Assembly: GCA_016717225.1 (NCBI GenBank)
Contig: JADKGB010000009.1
Coordinates: 1-64,000 of the forward strand
DNA length: 64,000 bases
Reading direction: 5' to 3'
Source: Flavobacteriales bacterium
GTDB lineage: Bacteria; Bacteroidota; Bacteroidia; Flavobacteriales_F; PHOS-HE28
Part shown: positions 1-8,944 of the stretch, piece after piece
Numbering within the stretch: position 1 is the stretch's first letter
Layout of the letters: every line of letters begins with the position of its first letter
The notes under the pieces: model-generated
What the model was told of the DNA's origin: nothing
Databases searched by the model: none
Seen by the model: only the letters and a program-made list of their open reading frames with translations
Position numbers and translations under genes: made by a program

Positions 1-414
1 GGCTACCCGACCCAGAAGCCCGAAGCCTTGATGGAGCGTATCATCCGCATGGCGAGCAACGAAGGCGATGTGGTGCTGGATCCTTTCGTAGGTGGTGGCA
101 CCACCGTTGCCGTGGCGGACAAGCTGCAGCGCAAGTGGATCGGTATCGATCAGAGCGTGCAGGCCATCAAGGTCACACAGTACCGCTTGGACAACCAGCG
201 CGACCTGTACAGTGGCGACTTCACCGTGCAACTGCACAAGTACGATTACGACACGCTGCGCAACAAGGACGCATTCGCCTTCGAGAGCTGGATCATCGGG
301 CAGTTCGGTGGTACGGCCAACGCGAAGAAAGGCGGCGATCTGGGGATAGATGGCAAGCACCACGATGGTGCGCCAATACAAGTGAAGCGCAGCGACAAAC
401 ATCGGGCGAGGTGA
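1..414 (+). CDS. DNA methyltransferase C-terminal part running into an Mrr-like nuclease domain (5' truncated, frameshifted)
   Basis: The reading frame is open from base 1, so the N-terminus lies outside the window. The visible start holds a methyltransferase motif I, LDPFVGGGTT (about residues 26-35), followed by GIDQS, the S-adenosylmethionine pocket of beta-class N6-adenine or N4-cytosine methyltransferases. The preceding GYPTQKP is the usual element before motif I in this class. After the methyltransferase core the chain continues into GGDLGIDG and IQVKRSD, which match the D-Xn-QxK core of Mrr-like PD-(D/E)xK nucleases. The frame then closes at 414, while the protein sequence continues in another frame from about 402. 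A single missing base in the A-run at 397-400 would join the two. I infer a one-polypeptide restriction-modification enzyme; specificity cannot be seen. Confidence 0.75.
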   Translation, partial: GYPTQKPEALMERIIRMASNEGDVVLDPFVGGGTTVAVADKLQRKWIGIDQSVQAIKVTQYRLDNQRDLYSGDFTVQLHKYDYDTLRNKDAFAFESWIIGQFGGTANAKKGGDLGIDGKHHDGAPIQVKRSDKHRAR

Positions 415-908
415 TCGACAAGCTCTTCAGCGCTTTGCAGCGCTTCGACAAAAAGCTTTACGAGAAGAAGAAGGTCGGGAAGCTGCCCGCCGCCTACCTC
501 ATCGCCTTCAGCTTCAGCAAAGGGGCGGTGGAAGAAGTGGCGCGGCTGAAGAGCAAGGAAGGGTGCATCATCAAGCTGGTCGCCGTGGAAGACATTGTGC
601 CTATCGCCAAGAAACCCACGGTGAAGATGGAGATCACCGAACTGGGCCGCGACAAGAAGGGCGTGCGCGAACTGAAGCTGCACGCCGAAGGCGTGAGTGA
701 AGCAGGCATCGAGTTCTTCAGTTGGGATTGGGACTACGATGCCAACAAAGGCTTCAAGCCCGAAGTGTTGCTGGACCGTATCGGCACGCAAGAGAAGCAC
801 TTCAAACCCGGCCTGCACACCATCGCCGTAATGGCCGTGGATGCCGAAGGCTTGGAGGGCTTGGAAGTGGTAAAGCTGAAAGTGAACGGAAGTGTGGAGC
901 GGAGTTGA
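411..908 (+). CDS. C-terminal part of the same methyltransferase-nuclease, ending in a PKD/Ig-like domain
   Basis: This frame continues the protein above after the apparent shift near 400 (first residues about V-I-D-K-L-F-S-A-L). The first 80 or so residues, rich in Lys and Phe with IAFSFSKGA, look like the remainder of the nuclease domain. The last 100 residues contain FSWDWDYD, then FKPGLHTIAVMAVD and LEGLEVVKLKV. This is the strand pattern of a PKD or immunoglobulin-like beta-sandwich, which is unusual on a restriction-modification protein. No independent ribosome-binding site is obvious before the GTG at 411, so I read it as part of the upstream gene rather than a separate one. The domain assignments are by eye. 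Confidence 0.6.
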   Translation: MIDKLFSALQRFDKKLYEKKKVGKLPAAYLIAFSFSKGAVEEVARLKSKEGCIIKLVAVEDIVPIAKKPTVKMEITELGRDKKGVRELKLHAEGVSEAGIEFFSWDWDYDANKGFKPEVLLDRIGTQEKHFKPGLHTIAVMAVDAEGLEGLEVVKLKVNGSVERS

Positions 909-1028
909 GTATTGCCAACGCGCTCTGTGCGATGCCACGGCGCATCGTTGTTGAAGACTTGTTCGCGGTGTGAAACGCGCATGCCGGAACCAGTTCTACT
1001 TTCGGCATCTACCGCACAAAGGACCCTC

Positions 1029-1304
1029 ATGAACAATTGGCTCATCGATCTGGTAATCGCCAAAGCGGTCCGGGACAACCTGCCCGATCTTCATCGGGAC
1101 AAGGTGAAAGCTTGGGTGGTGGGTGCGTACGAGGCTCTTATCATGTGCGCATGGCTGGGCATCATGTGGTACCAGTTGCGCAACAGAAAATTAACGGAAC
1201 AACAGGAGCAGATAGTCCTAGTGGTGTTCGCGTGCATTGTCTGTTCTGCTGTATTGAAGAGTCGATCCACGCACACCGTGCGCGTGATTGCAGTTGTATG
1301 TTGA
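1029..1304 (+). CDS. small hypothetical membrane protein
   Basis: Predicted 91-residue protein starting MNNWLIDLVIAK. It has a charged region (residues about 14-30) and two hydrophobic stretches, around residues 32-48 (WVVGAYEALIMCAWLGIMW) and 62-75 (IVLVVFACIVCSAVL), suggesting a two-helix membrane protein. I chose the ATG at 1029 over upstream in-frame starts because the sequence before it has Cys- and Arg-rich, non-protein-like composition. I do not recognise a family. It lies alone between the methyltransferase and a minus-strand hypothetical gene. Confidence 0.4.
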   Translation: MNNWLIDLVIAKAVRDNLPDLHRDKVKAWVVGAYEALIMCAWLGIMWYQLRNRKLTEQQEQIVLVVFACIVCSAVLKSRSTHTVRVIAVVC

Positions 1305-1498
1305 CGATTTGGGTTTCGCTTCCTGTATTTTCCTCACGCATCCATATCGGCTGCCTTCGATCTGCATGCACTATCGAAACAGCAGTCGCCCCGCTGTTTT
1401 TTGGCGGAGCTACAACAGGCGGCGGGAAGTCGGGCGGAAGCAGAGGGTGTTGAGGAAATTGAGCAACACCCTGCTGCCGTTATGCAAGCTGTCGGTGA

Positions 1499-1774
1499 TT
1501 ATTTGATAGGATCGGGTTCGTCAGCCTCAAAGAACATCTCGGATTCTTCTTGAGGCACCTCAGGTTCGCGTTCGACAATTGAGAAATCAGTGAACGATGC
1601 ATCCTCAAAGTTCAAGAGCATGTCACGGCCGTCGCTGATTTCAAAACGGTATTGAGCGCAGTCAATCGGCCTATCACCCCAACTGGACAGGCGATCAGCA
1701 TAGTCGAAGGTAAAGTCATGGCTTGTGCGTGCCTCATTCAACAAGGCCGGGGCATCAGGTGGCAGTGTGTCCAT
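1499..1774 (-). CDS. acidic hypothetical protein, possibly the 3' part of a longer frameshifted gene
   Basis: Predicted 91-residue protein starting MDTLPPDAPALL and ending in a very acidic tail (EESEMFFEADEPDPIK). The composition is protein-like, but no family is recognised. Directly upstream on the same strand, in another frame (about 1775-2034), is a second protein-like stretch that includes IPYIGDALGDMKTVNPEHLI and ends LTIKR just before this ATG. One extra A in the AAA at about 1782-1784 would fuse the two into one protein of roughly 175 residues. Since similar one-base shifts are common in this part of the window, the fusion is plausible but unproven. The stretch 2035-2202 shows no further gene. 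Confidence 0.35.
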   Translation of the reverse strand: MDTLPPDAPALLNEARTSHDFTFDYADRLSSWGDRPIDCAQYRFEISDGRDMLLNFEDASFTDFSIVEREPEVPQEESEMFFEADEPDPIK

Positions 1775-2202
1775 CGCTTTATGGTTAAAGGGTCTTCTCC
1801 CAGATTATTCGTTGTGCTTGGCGGCAATATTAGATGTTCGGGGTTGACGGTTTTCATGTCGCCAAGGGCATCTCCAATATAGGGAATGCGCTTGAGCTTA
1901 CATTCGTGTGCGCTCCGCTCCAGCGCAAGAGAACGCTCGCCAAGGATTCCGGAAGAACCGGCCGCAAGGTGGTTCGACGTACGGGCCTTCGTGCGGGGCG
2001 TTTTCCGTTGAGGGCTAAGTGCATGTGAAGCCACCAGCCCGCGTGCGGGATGGAAGTTGCCCGGCGCTCAGATCAAGAGGTGATCCTCTCGCTGTAGCGG
2101 AGCGCTGGATCTGACCGCACGGCACGGCATAAGGTGATGGTTGTAGTGGACGCAGGGCCTCGAAGACGACGACCCGGAGAAAGTGAAAAGCGCCGGCAGC
2201 CA

Positions 2203-3183
2203 CTACCGTTGGTAGACCCGCACGTAGTCGATCTCCAGCGCACAAGGCAGGTTGGACACTTCAGGACCAATGCCGAGTGATTGACCAGGCGGCCCTTTGT
2301 GGATCGCCAGATCCAAGATGATTGACAAGTAAGCATCTTGGGCCGGGAAAGCTTGATTCTGCATGTAAGCGCCACTGGGCACCACGCAGGTAGAAACCGG
2401 TTGATTAAGGAGGTCCACGAAACGGCAGGAACGATAGATCAGCACCCCACCGCTATAGCAGTTCACGAACCACTTATCCCAACCGGCGCGGTACACGTGG
2501 AAGTCGTCAGAAAGCTCTCCGAGGTCGTGCGTCTTTTCATCGCTGGCGTGGTTGCCATCGCAGTTGTCATTGTACCGATGTAGTGAATGATGGTACGCTG
2601 TGGATCGATCCCACAGGATCTCGAGGATATCGATCTCGGAGCAAACAGGTCCACCACCGAACAACCAGAAGGCGGGCCACAAATAGTGCGAAGTACTCAA
2701 GGGCACTTTGCACCGACATTCGAAGCGACCTCGATTGAATTGCAAGCGGCTATGCAGCATGCCCGACGTGTAGACAGACCTCGCCGAATACCAGTTCGTG
2801 ATCGGTCCCTTTTTCGCGATCAGCTTTACAGTGCCCTCACCGGTGAGCACCACGTTCTCGTCCATGAAGATCTGCTGCTCATCAGGCAAACCGTGCGTGC
2901 GGCTGGCCAAGCATTCATCGTTGTTATTGCAGTATGGGTAATACCGCAACCAAGTATCGGTGTTCAGTGTGTCCCCGTTGAACTCATCTTCGAAGACCAA
3001 GTGCCAGGGCCCTCGCTCGCAAAAATCGTCCTGTAGAATACCAACGACCGGGTGTTTTACGGGGTCCGCCAACACCTGCGCAGCGCATGGACCTACTGCA
3101 GCCCATGCGATGATGGCACCCACCAACAGTGCGGCTTGCCGATGAAGCGCATGTTTGGCGTGTGTGGCCTTCACTACCATCAC
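2203..3183 (-). CDS. secreted GH16 family glycoside hydrolase (laminarinase/kappa-carrageenase-like fold)
   Basis: Predicted 326 residues with a hydrophobic leader ending near AAQ (residues about 17-36), so it is probably exported. Family 16 signs are LVFEDEFNG near residue 62, the conserved start of the domain, and the catalytic signature SEIDILEI at 182-189, where E183 is the expected nucleophile, D185 the assisting acid and E188 the acid/base. The C-terminus IDYVRVYQR is the typical last strand. GH16 enzymes cut beta-1,3 or beta-1,4 glucans or galactans; the exact substrate cannot be read from sequence. Its ATG overlaps the stop of the upstream membrane gene by 4 bp, so the two are probably co-transcribed and translationally coupled. 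Confidence 0.9.
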   Translation of the reverse strand: MMVVKATHAKHALHRQAALLVGAIIAWAAVGPCAAQVLADPVKHPVVGILQDDFCERGPWHLVFEDEFNGDTLNTDTWLRYYPYCNNNDECLASRTHGLPDEQQIFMDENVVLTGEGTVKLIAKKGPITNWYSARSVYTSGMLHSRLQFNRGRFECRCKVPLSTSHYLWPAFWLFGGGPVCSEIDILEILWDRSTAYHHSLHRYNDNCDGNHASDEKTHDLGELSDDFHVYRAGWDKWFVNCYSGGVLIYRSCRFVDLLNQPVSTCVVPSGAYMQNQAFPAQDAYLSIILDLAIHKGPPGQSLGIGPEVSNLPCALEIDYVRVYQR

Positions 3184-4547
3184 TCATCCATCGGTTCTGT
3201 TCGCAACGGGGTGCGCAATGCCACCAAAAGCATGAGCGCTATAAATGGAACGATCCACGCCAGCTTTGTGCCGAAGCGATCAGCCACCATCACCAAAGAA
3301 GCGTTCGAACTGGCGGTAACTACGAAGCCGATAAGCAAGAAAAGAATGAACGGACCCATGTAAGGCTTGTTGCGTAGCCGCGACCAAAAGAAGATACGTA
3401 TGACGCCGACCACCAATAAACCCGCGAGCATCATGAAGTTATAGAACCAATTGGCGGTGCGAAGTGGGCCTTGAAAGGCTTCAACCTGCATTTGGCGTGA
3501 ACTATTGAACGCCCTTATCTCCGAAGGAATGAAAAGGGCCACTCGTTCGTACAGCTGTGTGCCCTGGTGGAAATCGCCATTTCCATCGCCAACCGCGAAA
3601 CGCGTGAGCTGCTCTGCTGAAGCAGACAATGCCGAAGTGATGTGCATACCGATAAAGGTCGGTTCACGAAAGGATCCCCGAACGATAGCGCCTAACTCCG
3701 CGTTCATTTCTTGCCTGTCCGAAAAAGTGTTCAATACGGTGTTATCTCCCCACAAGAACGCATCCGCACTGCGCGGTATCTGATCAATGTACGCGCATAG
3801 GTGGTAATGCTCGGTGGCACAGTGTTCTTGCAAATAGCGTTGCAGGATCCCGCTTCCGGCCATGCTCGCCGCGAAAAACGTGTTCTTTGATTTGGCGAGT
3901 GCAACACCCATGGCCAACGTGCCCACGATAGCCAGCGCCAACACCATACCCATGTTGGCCCACCAGTGCTTCGCACTAAATGGGTTCTTGCTCCGCCATT
4001 GTTGAATGAACGCCACCACCAGCAATAAAATGGTAAGCGCGATGTGCGACATGTGCATGGCGAAGACGAGTAAAAAGATAGCTGCAAAGCGTACACGCTC
4101 GCCCCGAGCAAGGTCTTGGCAGAAGAGCAAGAGATAGAGCGTGAAGAGTAAGGTGGGCGTGAACACGTCGGTGATCAACTGACCGCACACGAACGGGAGC
4201 CCTGTGAGTAAAGCCGCAGTGCCAATGATCCCGCTGCGCACCCACGGGTTCCGGAAACCGATGCTGAGCAAAGCCCTGCCCACCACATGGCCCAATAGAA
4301 GCGATTGGGCGATCACCACCGACCACAAGCTCCATCCATTAAAACTGCAAACACGTATGAACAAGCCATAGGTGATAGGCCTATCAATAAGCGTTTCCAA
4401 GTGGAAGCCAGAGACCAGATAGGAGGACGTGTCCGAGTAAACGATCGGATATCCATTCCAGATCGCGGCACTCAACAAGCAAATAAGCACCACAACTGTA
4501 GGGGCAATCCGAGCGCACCAGTTGCGCAAAAGAGCTACGCCTGTCAT
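3180..4547 (-). CDS. polytopic membrane protein, possibly glycosyltransferase-like
   Basis: Predicted 455 residues with about ten hydrophobic helices. After the first helix comes a conserved-looking loop, IVYSDTSSYLVSGF, followed by DRPITYGLFI. An acidic first periplasmic loop of this sort is reminiscent of GT-C glycosyltransferases, but I cannot place it in a named family. A long soluble loop (about residues 230-345) sits between the middle and last helices. It is the first gene of a two-gene minus-strand unit with the GH16 enzyme, which fits a role in surface or exported polysaccharide; that role is inference. The start ATG at 4547 faces a 284-bp divergent intergenic stretch. Confidence 0.6.
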   Translation of the reverse strand: MTGVALLRNWCARIAPTVVVLICLLSAAIWNGYPIVYSDTSSYLVSGFHLETLIDRPITYGLFIRVCSFNGWSLWSVVIAQSLLLGHVVGRALLSIGFRNPWVRSGIIGTAALLTGLPFVCGQLITDVFTPTLLFTLYLLLFCQDLARGERVRFAAIFLLVFAMHMSHIALTILLLVVAFIQQWRSKNPFSAKHWWANMGMVLALAIVGTLAMGVALAKSKNTFFAASMAGSGILQRYLQEHCATEHYHLCAYIDQIPRSADAFLWGDNTVLNTFSDRQEMNAELGAIVRGSFREPTFIGMHITSALSASAEQLTRFAVGDGNGDFHQGTQLYERVALFIPSEIRAFNSSRQMQVEAFQGPLRTANWFYNFMMLAGLLVVGVIRIFFWSRLRNKPYMGPFILFLLIGFVVTASSNASLVMVADRFGTKLAWIVPFIALMLLVALRTPLRTEPMDE

Positions 4548-4831
4548 GGATGCAAAGAACGCTCAGGATCCGGTACTGCGCTTTTCTCTCACTCAGGGAG
4601 TCTCCCGCATCGGGACGAGTCAGTACCCATCCCGTCTCAATGACCCTGATGGTCGATCGTCCCGAAACCGAAGACCCAAACAGCACTCGGCACAAGTGAA
4701 CGAGGAGAAATTGTTGGAGGAGAAGCGGTAACAAAGACCCCTAGAAATTCCTCGCGCAGTAATTATTCTGGCTACCTTCGATTGCACCGATCGCATGGCA
4801 CGCCGCGATCGGCACCGAACCCTTCACTACC

Positions 4832-5632
4832 ATGAAACAGCTGCTCGTGTCCCTAACCCTTGGGGTAATTACTCCTTGCTGTTCTTGGGCTCAGGACCTG
4901 CCGCCTGATTTCTATCACGACGCACAGGGCAAAGCCACAGCGTTCTGGGAAAACCCCACTCCCGGCTACGTCATCGATACGGAAGGTGATTTGCGGCCGG
5001 AAGTGCAATATGTGAGTGATGGTGGCGCACCCCGTACGTTTATCTGCAGAGAGTCACGTCTTTCCTTCCAACTCGCCTCGGTTGATACCACCCCCGGAAT
5101 ACCGGATACCATACATCGGTTGGATATGTCTTTTACCGGCGAGCTTTTCCAAGCCCCCAATGCCATACCCTTCATGGTGCGCGAACCCGTGCGCCATTTC
5201 TACCTGCCGCAATGCGGGGCCAATGGTGTTACCAACGTGCATGCCTTCGAGCGTATCCTTTATCCAGAGGTATACCCCGGCATCGACTTTTGGGTTTACG
5301 GCGGTAGCAGCGGGCAAAAAATGATGATCGTGATACGCCCCGGCGCCGATCCCAACAACTTGCTACTGCTCTTCGAAGGGCAGACTGAATTGACCTTGGA
5401 TGTGTTCGGGAACTTGAAGATCCTGCTCGCGAACCAATGGATACGCATTCCCCAAGCCGTGGCCTACCAATACGACCAGAACAATGTGATAACCAATGTA
5501 CCGTGGACCGCTGAGTACACGCCCAACGAGAACAACGGCGTTGTGGGTTTCACGTTCGGCGCGTACAATGAAACCAAGCCGCTTGTGCTGCTGATAGGGC
5601 GCCGCCCATGGGGGCGGTGTACAACAAAGTGA
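4832..5632 (+). CDS. N-terminal fragment of a secreted SBBP-repeat T9SS protein
   Basis: Starts MKQLLVSLTLGVITPCCSWAQ, a clear signal peptide. It continues with a beta-rich domain of about 240 residues containing LSFQLASVD, FERILYPEVYPGIDFWVYG and IRIPQAVAYQY. This is the usual N-terminal region found before SBBP (beta-propeller-like) repeats in Bacteroidota secreted proteins. The frame breaks near 5611: removing one G from the run of five restores the expected junction to a WSTYLGG repeat in another frame. The full gene would span 4832 to 7388. Decay versus sequencing error is not settled by the sequence. Confidence 0.7.
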   Translation: MKQLLVSLTLGVITPCCSWAQDLPPDFYHDAQGKATAFWENPTPGYVIDTEGDLRPEVQYVSDGGAPRTFICRESRLSFQLASVDTTPGIPDTIHRLDMSFTGELFQAPNAIPFMVREPVRHFYLPQCGANGVTNVHAFERILYPEVYPGIDFWVYGGSSGQKMMIVIRPGADPNNLLLLFEGQTELTLDVFGNLKILLANQWIRIPQAVAYQYDQNNVITNVPWTAEYTPNENNGVVGFTFGAYNETKPLVLLIGRRPWGRCTTK

Positions 5633-5636
5633 GGGT

Positions 5637-6996
5637 TTGTGTTGGAGCACGTATCTAGGTGGTAATGACGAAGATGACCTGATTGCCTGCGAGATTGACC
5701 CAGAAGGAAACTTGTATACGGTGGGAGATACGCGGTCGATGTTTTTAACATATGGGTTGCAACAGGGATCGACCATTGTTACCGATCTCGATGGGAACTA
5801 TTTCGAAACCGTGCTCAACAAATTCCGAACTGGAGATCAAGCTTCTTTGGACCGCTTACATAGGTGGTGGGTACGGTGGCACCTTGCCCACGTGCATTTC
5901 TATCGATCGGTTCGATACACTTCCTAGCGTATACATCGGCGGTTTCACCTATTCATCCACTTTTCACTACAGACCAAACGGAAATGCATATTTGGATCAG
6001 ACAGGGCAGGGGCCTGCAAGTGGCGGACAAGGTTGGGTAGCACGCTTCAGGCAGGACGGACTTCTTGTTTGGTCCACCTATTTCGCCGAGGCACCGTCAG
6101 CGGTTATCAGTATGGACCACGACCCGCAAGGGCGTTTGGTAATTGCGGGTTCCGAATTGGCCGGTATACCTGATGAACAGGTGACTCCGCCTGTAGGTGC
6201 AGAAGACTATGACCCGGCCGGTGCCGGTGATGCTTTTATCGCAATGTTCAACAACGATGATCAGATAATGTGGAGCACCTTGTATGGTGGATCAGCAAGT
6301 GACTTGGCGAATAACGTGCGCTGCACGAACAACACCATTGTTTTGGGTGGGAATACATCAAGTGACAACATGCCGTCTTCACCAGGTCCCTCAGGTGCTT
6401 ACCATGAACCTTTCGTTGGGCCGGACGCAGCTTTCATTGCCGAATTCAATAGCAGCGGCGCGCTTATCTGGACCACCTATCTCTGGGGAACTGGAGGGGA
6501 TGAGCTTGGCTACCGAGGTTTGGACATTTCTCCAGGCTCAAACGACATATATCTGTCCGGTGTAAGCAACGGTGGCGCTTTGGATATTGTGCCCGGCACC
6601 GGTTGGTATGACGATACTCCGTTGGATCGAGACGGTTTCATCGCACAGATCAGTGGCGTGGATCGCAGCCCACTCTGGCTTACATACGTTAACGGCGGCG
6701 GTGGTGGTTATAGCTACACATATCTCACTTCTATACGCGTCGACAATACGTTGGGTATTTGTGTGGGTGGATTAACCACGACGTTCCCCATGCCCTATCA
6801 ATTATTCCCTGGCGTTTTTTCCAAGGAGTTCATCTACCCCAATGTAGAAACGTCCCAACCCTTGGAGGATGCTTACTACATGCGCTTCAGCCCCACGCAT
6901 GAGCTTTTGCATGCTACCTACTTAGGTGGGGCGAGCAGTCTTTCCAGAAGGGATCTCGGATCGGCGATTCAAAACGACCAAGTATACGGTCGGTAA
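5637..6996 (+). CDS. central SBBP-repeat fragment of the same T9SS protein
   Basis: Contains successive SBBP-type beta-propeller repeats recognisable by CWSTYLGG, LLWTAYIGGG, LVWSTYF, IMWSTLYGG, LIWTTYLWG, LWLTYVNGG and LHATYLGG. Between them are the phrases for observed facts or progress (for example NLYTVGDT, DIYLSGVSNGG). The frame changes once more near 5830, where loss of one C in CC would join LNKF to ELEIKLLWTAY. At 6985-6996 it changes again: the protein-like NTSKGSNVNTFFPLYN continues in another frame before the original frame resumes near 7040. Such repeat proteins are exported by T9SS and lie on or outside the cell surface. Confidence 0.6.
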
Positions 6997-7020
6997 TACA
7001 TCCAAAGGCTCAAACGTAAA

Positions 7021-7388
7021 TACCTTCTTCCCACTTTACAATCTGGTTGGCCCGCGTGGTACCAAAACGTACATGGAAGCGCTGGGGCCAACGATGGCTT
7101 CGTAACCGAGTTCTGTTACAATGGCGAATTTCCGGTAGGTGTTCAAAATTAGAACGAATTGGACTACAAGCTTGGTTCGATCAGCTTGGCACACTTCAAA
7201 TTCAGGGTCTTACTGCTGGAAGGAACATTATTGAGTTGTACACCACTATAGGCCAACGTGTGTATGCGTCGGAAGCCTTTACAGGTGCCGGTACTGTGCA
7301 ACATCTCCATCCAACGCAGCTTCCTTCGGGGCTTTACCTGCTCACTGTAAATGGGCAACGGAGTAGCGTAATACCGAAGCTTCCATGA
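7021..7388 (+). CDS. C-terminal fragment with type A T9SS sorting domain
   Basis: The first part (about 7021-7150) reads SGWPAWYQNVHGSAGANDGF and VTEFCYNGEF, the end of the repeat region. After one more frame change near 7145 the last 60 residues read LQIQGLTAGRNIIELYTTIG, then QRVYASEAF and LPSGLYLLTVNG. These are the strands of the type A T9SS C-terminal sorting domain, with the usual GLYLLTV element close to the end. The stop at 7386-7388 overlaps the ATG of the next T9SS gene by 4 bp, so the two were built as an operon. Confidence 0.55.
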
Positions 7389-8308
7389 AGTTCGTTGCAA
7401 ATCGCATAACAGCACTTGCCTATACGGCATTGTTAGCCTTCGCGGCCAATGCACAAGAACTTTGGGAAAGCGCACAAGCACCCGGCAATGTGTTCGTGGT
7501 AAAACAATTCTATACCGACACCGCGAACGACGCCATGTACGCGGTGGGCGAGGTAAATGTGAGCGGAGGTAACGGCGGAGGCAATAACTCCATCATGCGA
7601 TACACCAGCGCGGGCTGGGACACACTTGGCCATTTTGATAATATGATATTCTCAATCGTCACTTGGCACGACACCCTAATCGTTGGGGGTGGATTTGAAT
7701 TCGTGAACGGGATTCCGGCGATAAGCTTAGCAGCCTATGCGAACGGCCAATGGATGCCCTATGGCGATATTGGTTACACGAGTGTATTCAAACTTCGGAT
7801 TCTTGACAATGAACTGTATATGGTTGGCAGCTTTGAAATTGCCGATGGCCATGTTAGCACGGGTGTAGCGAAACGGGTTGGTAGCGAATGGGTGAATGTG
7901 GGGATCATAAACGACCCTTACGATAAGCTCCTTTTCGACATAGCGAAATACAATGGTGAACTGATCGTCACTGGGATTATGGCGGTACCTGGTGAGAACG
8001 GAGGTATAATGCGATACGATGGCACCAATTGGCACCAATTGGGCAGTGGTCTTGTGGGAGCAGGGGGGCAATGTTTAAGCGTGTACAAGGGAGAGTTGTA
8101 TGTAGGAGGAAGTTTTCTCATTCCCCAGAATATCGGCCAAGGCATAATGCGTTGGAACGGAAGTGAGTGGCGGAACACCGGCGTAGGTCCCACAGATCAA
8201 CGGCAGCTACCAATGGAATTCAACCGTCTGGATATGTTCATTCACAACGATCTGCTTTGGGTAGCGGGTTATTTCAGATACGCGAGCGGCGTACCGGCCC
8301 ATTTCTAG
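7385..8308 (+). CDS. secreted beta-propeller-like protein, N-terminal fragment
   Basis: Begins MKFVANRITALAYTALLAFAANAQ, a signal peptide. It then carries five or six repeats of about 45 residues built around W or Y followed by small polar residues: YTSAGWDTLG, LIVGGGFEFVNG, LYMVGSFEI, YDGTNWHQLGSG, LYVGGSF and WNGSEWRNTG. This pattern (observed value, then GG-x-F) is typical of kelch-like T9SS cargo in Bacteroidota. The frame stops at 8308, but the same protein goes on in another frame from about 8299 (GPFLATYDSLNW). The function is unknown beyond a secreted, probably ligand-binding propeller. Confidence 0.65.
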   Translation: MKFVANRITALAYTALLAFAANAQELWESAQAPGNVFVVKQFYTDTANDAMYAVGEVNVSGGNGGGNNSIMRYTSAGWDTLGHFDNMIFSIVTWHDTLIVGGGFEFVNGIPAISLAAYANGQWMPYGDIGYTSVFKLRILDNELYMVGSFEIADGHVSTGVAKRVGSEWVNVGIINDPYDKLLFDIAKYNGELIVTGIMAVPGENGGIMRYDGTNWHQLGSGLVGAGGQCLSVYKGELYVGGSFLIPQNIGQGIMRWNGSEWRNTGVGPTDQRQLPMEFNRLDMFIHNDLLWVAGYFRYASGVPAHF

Positions 8309-8746
8309 CAACCTACGATAGTCTAAATTGGTGTGGCTTTGCCGGTGAGTTCCCGGTGGTGGGCGCCCCACAAAGCATTGGCCTCTACCATGACACATTG
8401 TACTACTCGCAATCGGAGGTCGTTCTCTGGGGCGATACGGTGAACAAGATCTTGCGGTTCATTGGCGATACCTACAGCGATACCTGCGGTGCGTTGCAAG
8501 TGGGGGTTGGGGAAAACTTCAGATCGAGTGGCCTGCTGATACGGTACAACGAAGGTGAACAGACAGTCCATGTCGATCTTCCGAACGGTAGTTCATCAAG
8601 ACCCATTACCTTGTTCGATGCGCTGGGCAAAGATCCATCGCCGCGAAACCGGGATCCATGTGGCTTTTTCATGTAAGGATCGCGCGCCGGGCATTTACGT
8701 CGTGCGAGCTGATGGGTATGCACCAGTGCCGGTCTTGGTTTACTAG
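8299..8746 (+). CDS. C-terminal fragment of the propeller protein with T9SS sorting tail
   Basis: Continues the preceding protein: LATYDSLNWCGFAGEF, a last propeller repeat, then GENFRSSGLLIRYNEGE and VHVDLPNG, the start of a type A sorting domain (ITLFDALGK). A second frame change near 8630, repairable by two added A residues in the AAA run or loss of one base, leads to ETGIHVAFS and APGIYVVRADG ending at VLVY. This completes the sorting domain. The whole gene (7385-8746) would encode about 450 residues. Two shifts in one gene could reflect decay, but both lie next to short homopolymers. Confidence 0.5.
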
Positions 8747-8944
8747 CTTGGTGTAAGGTGCGCGTATAAAACGCAAGCATCTGCTTTCACCTTCGCCCCA
8801 CTTCTCCCACGGGTCCAGGGAGTGCGTTGTTCATGACCCCGGTTGAACCGCATTTACCCCCCAAAAAATACCCATATCTGTGTATTGTGGCACTGGCATA
8901 CGTCGGGCACTTTTGCGCGGAAGGGCCGGAAGGGCCAAGCAGCG

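Noticed and set aside
246..938. Minus-strand 230-codon open frame opposite the methyltransferase-nuclease gene.
   Set aside because: Overlaps a plus-strand gene with clear motifs; composition is that of an antisense frame.
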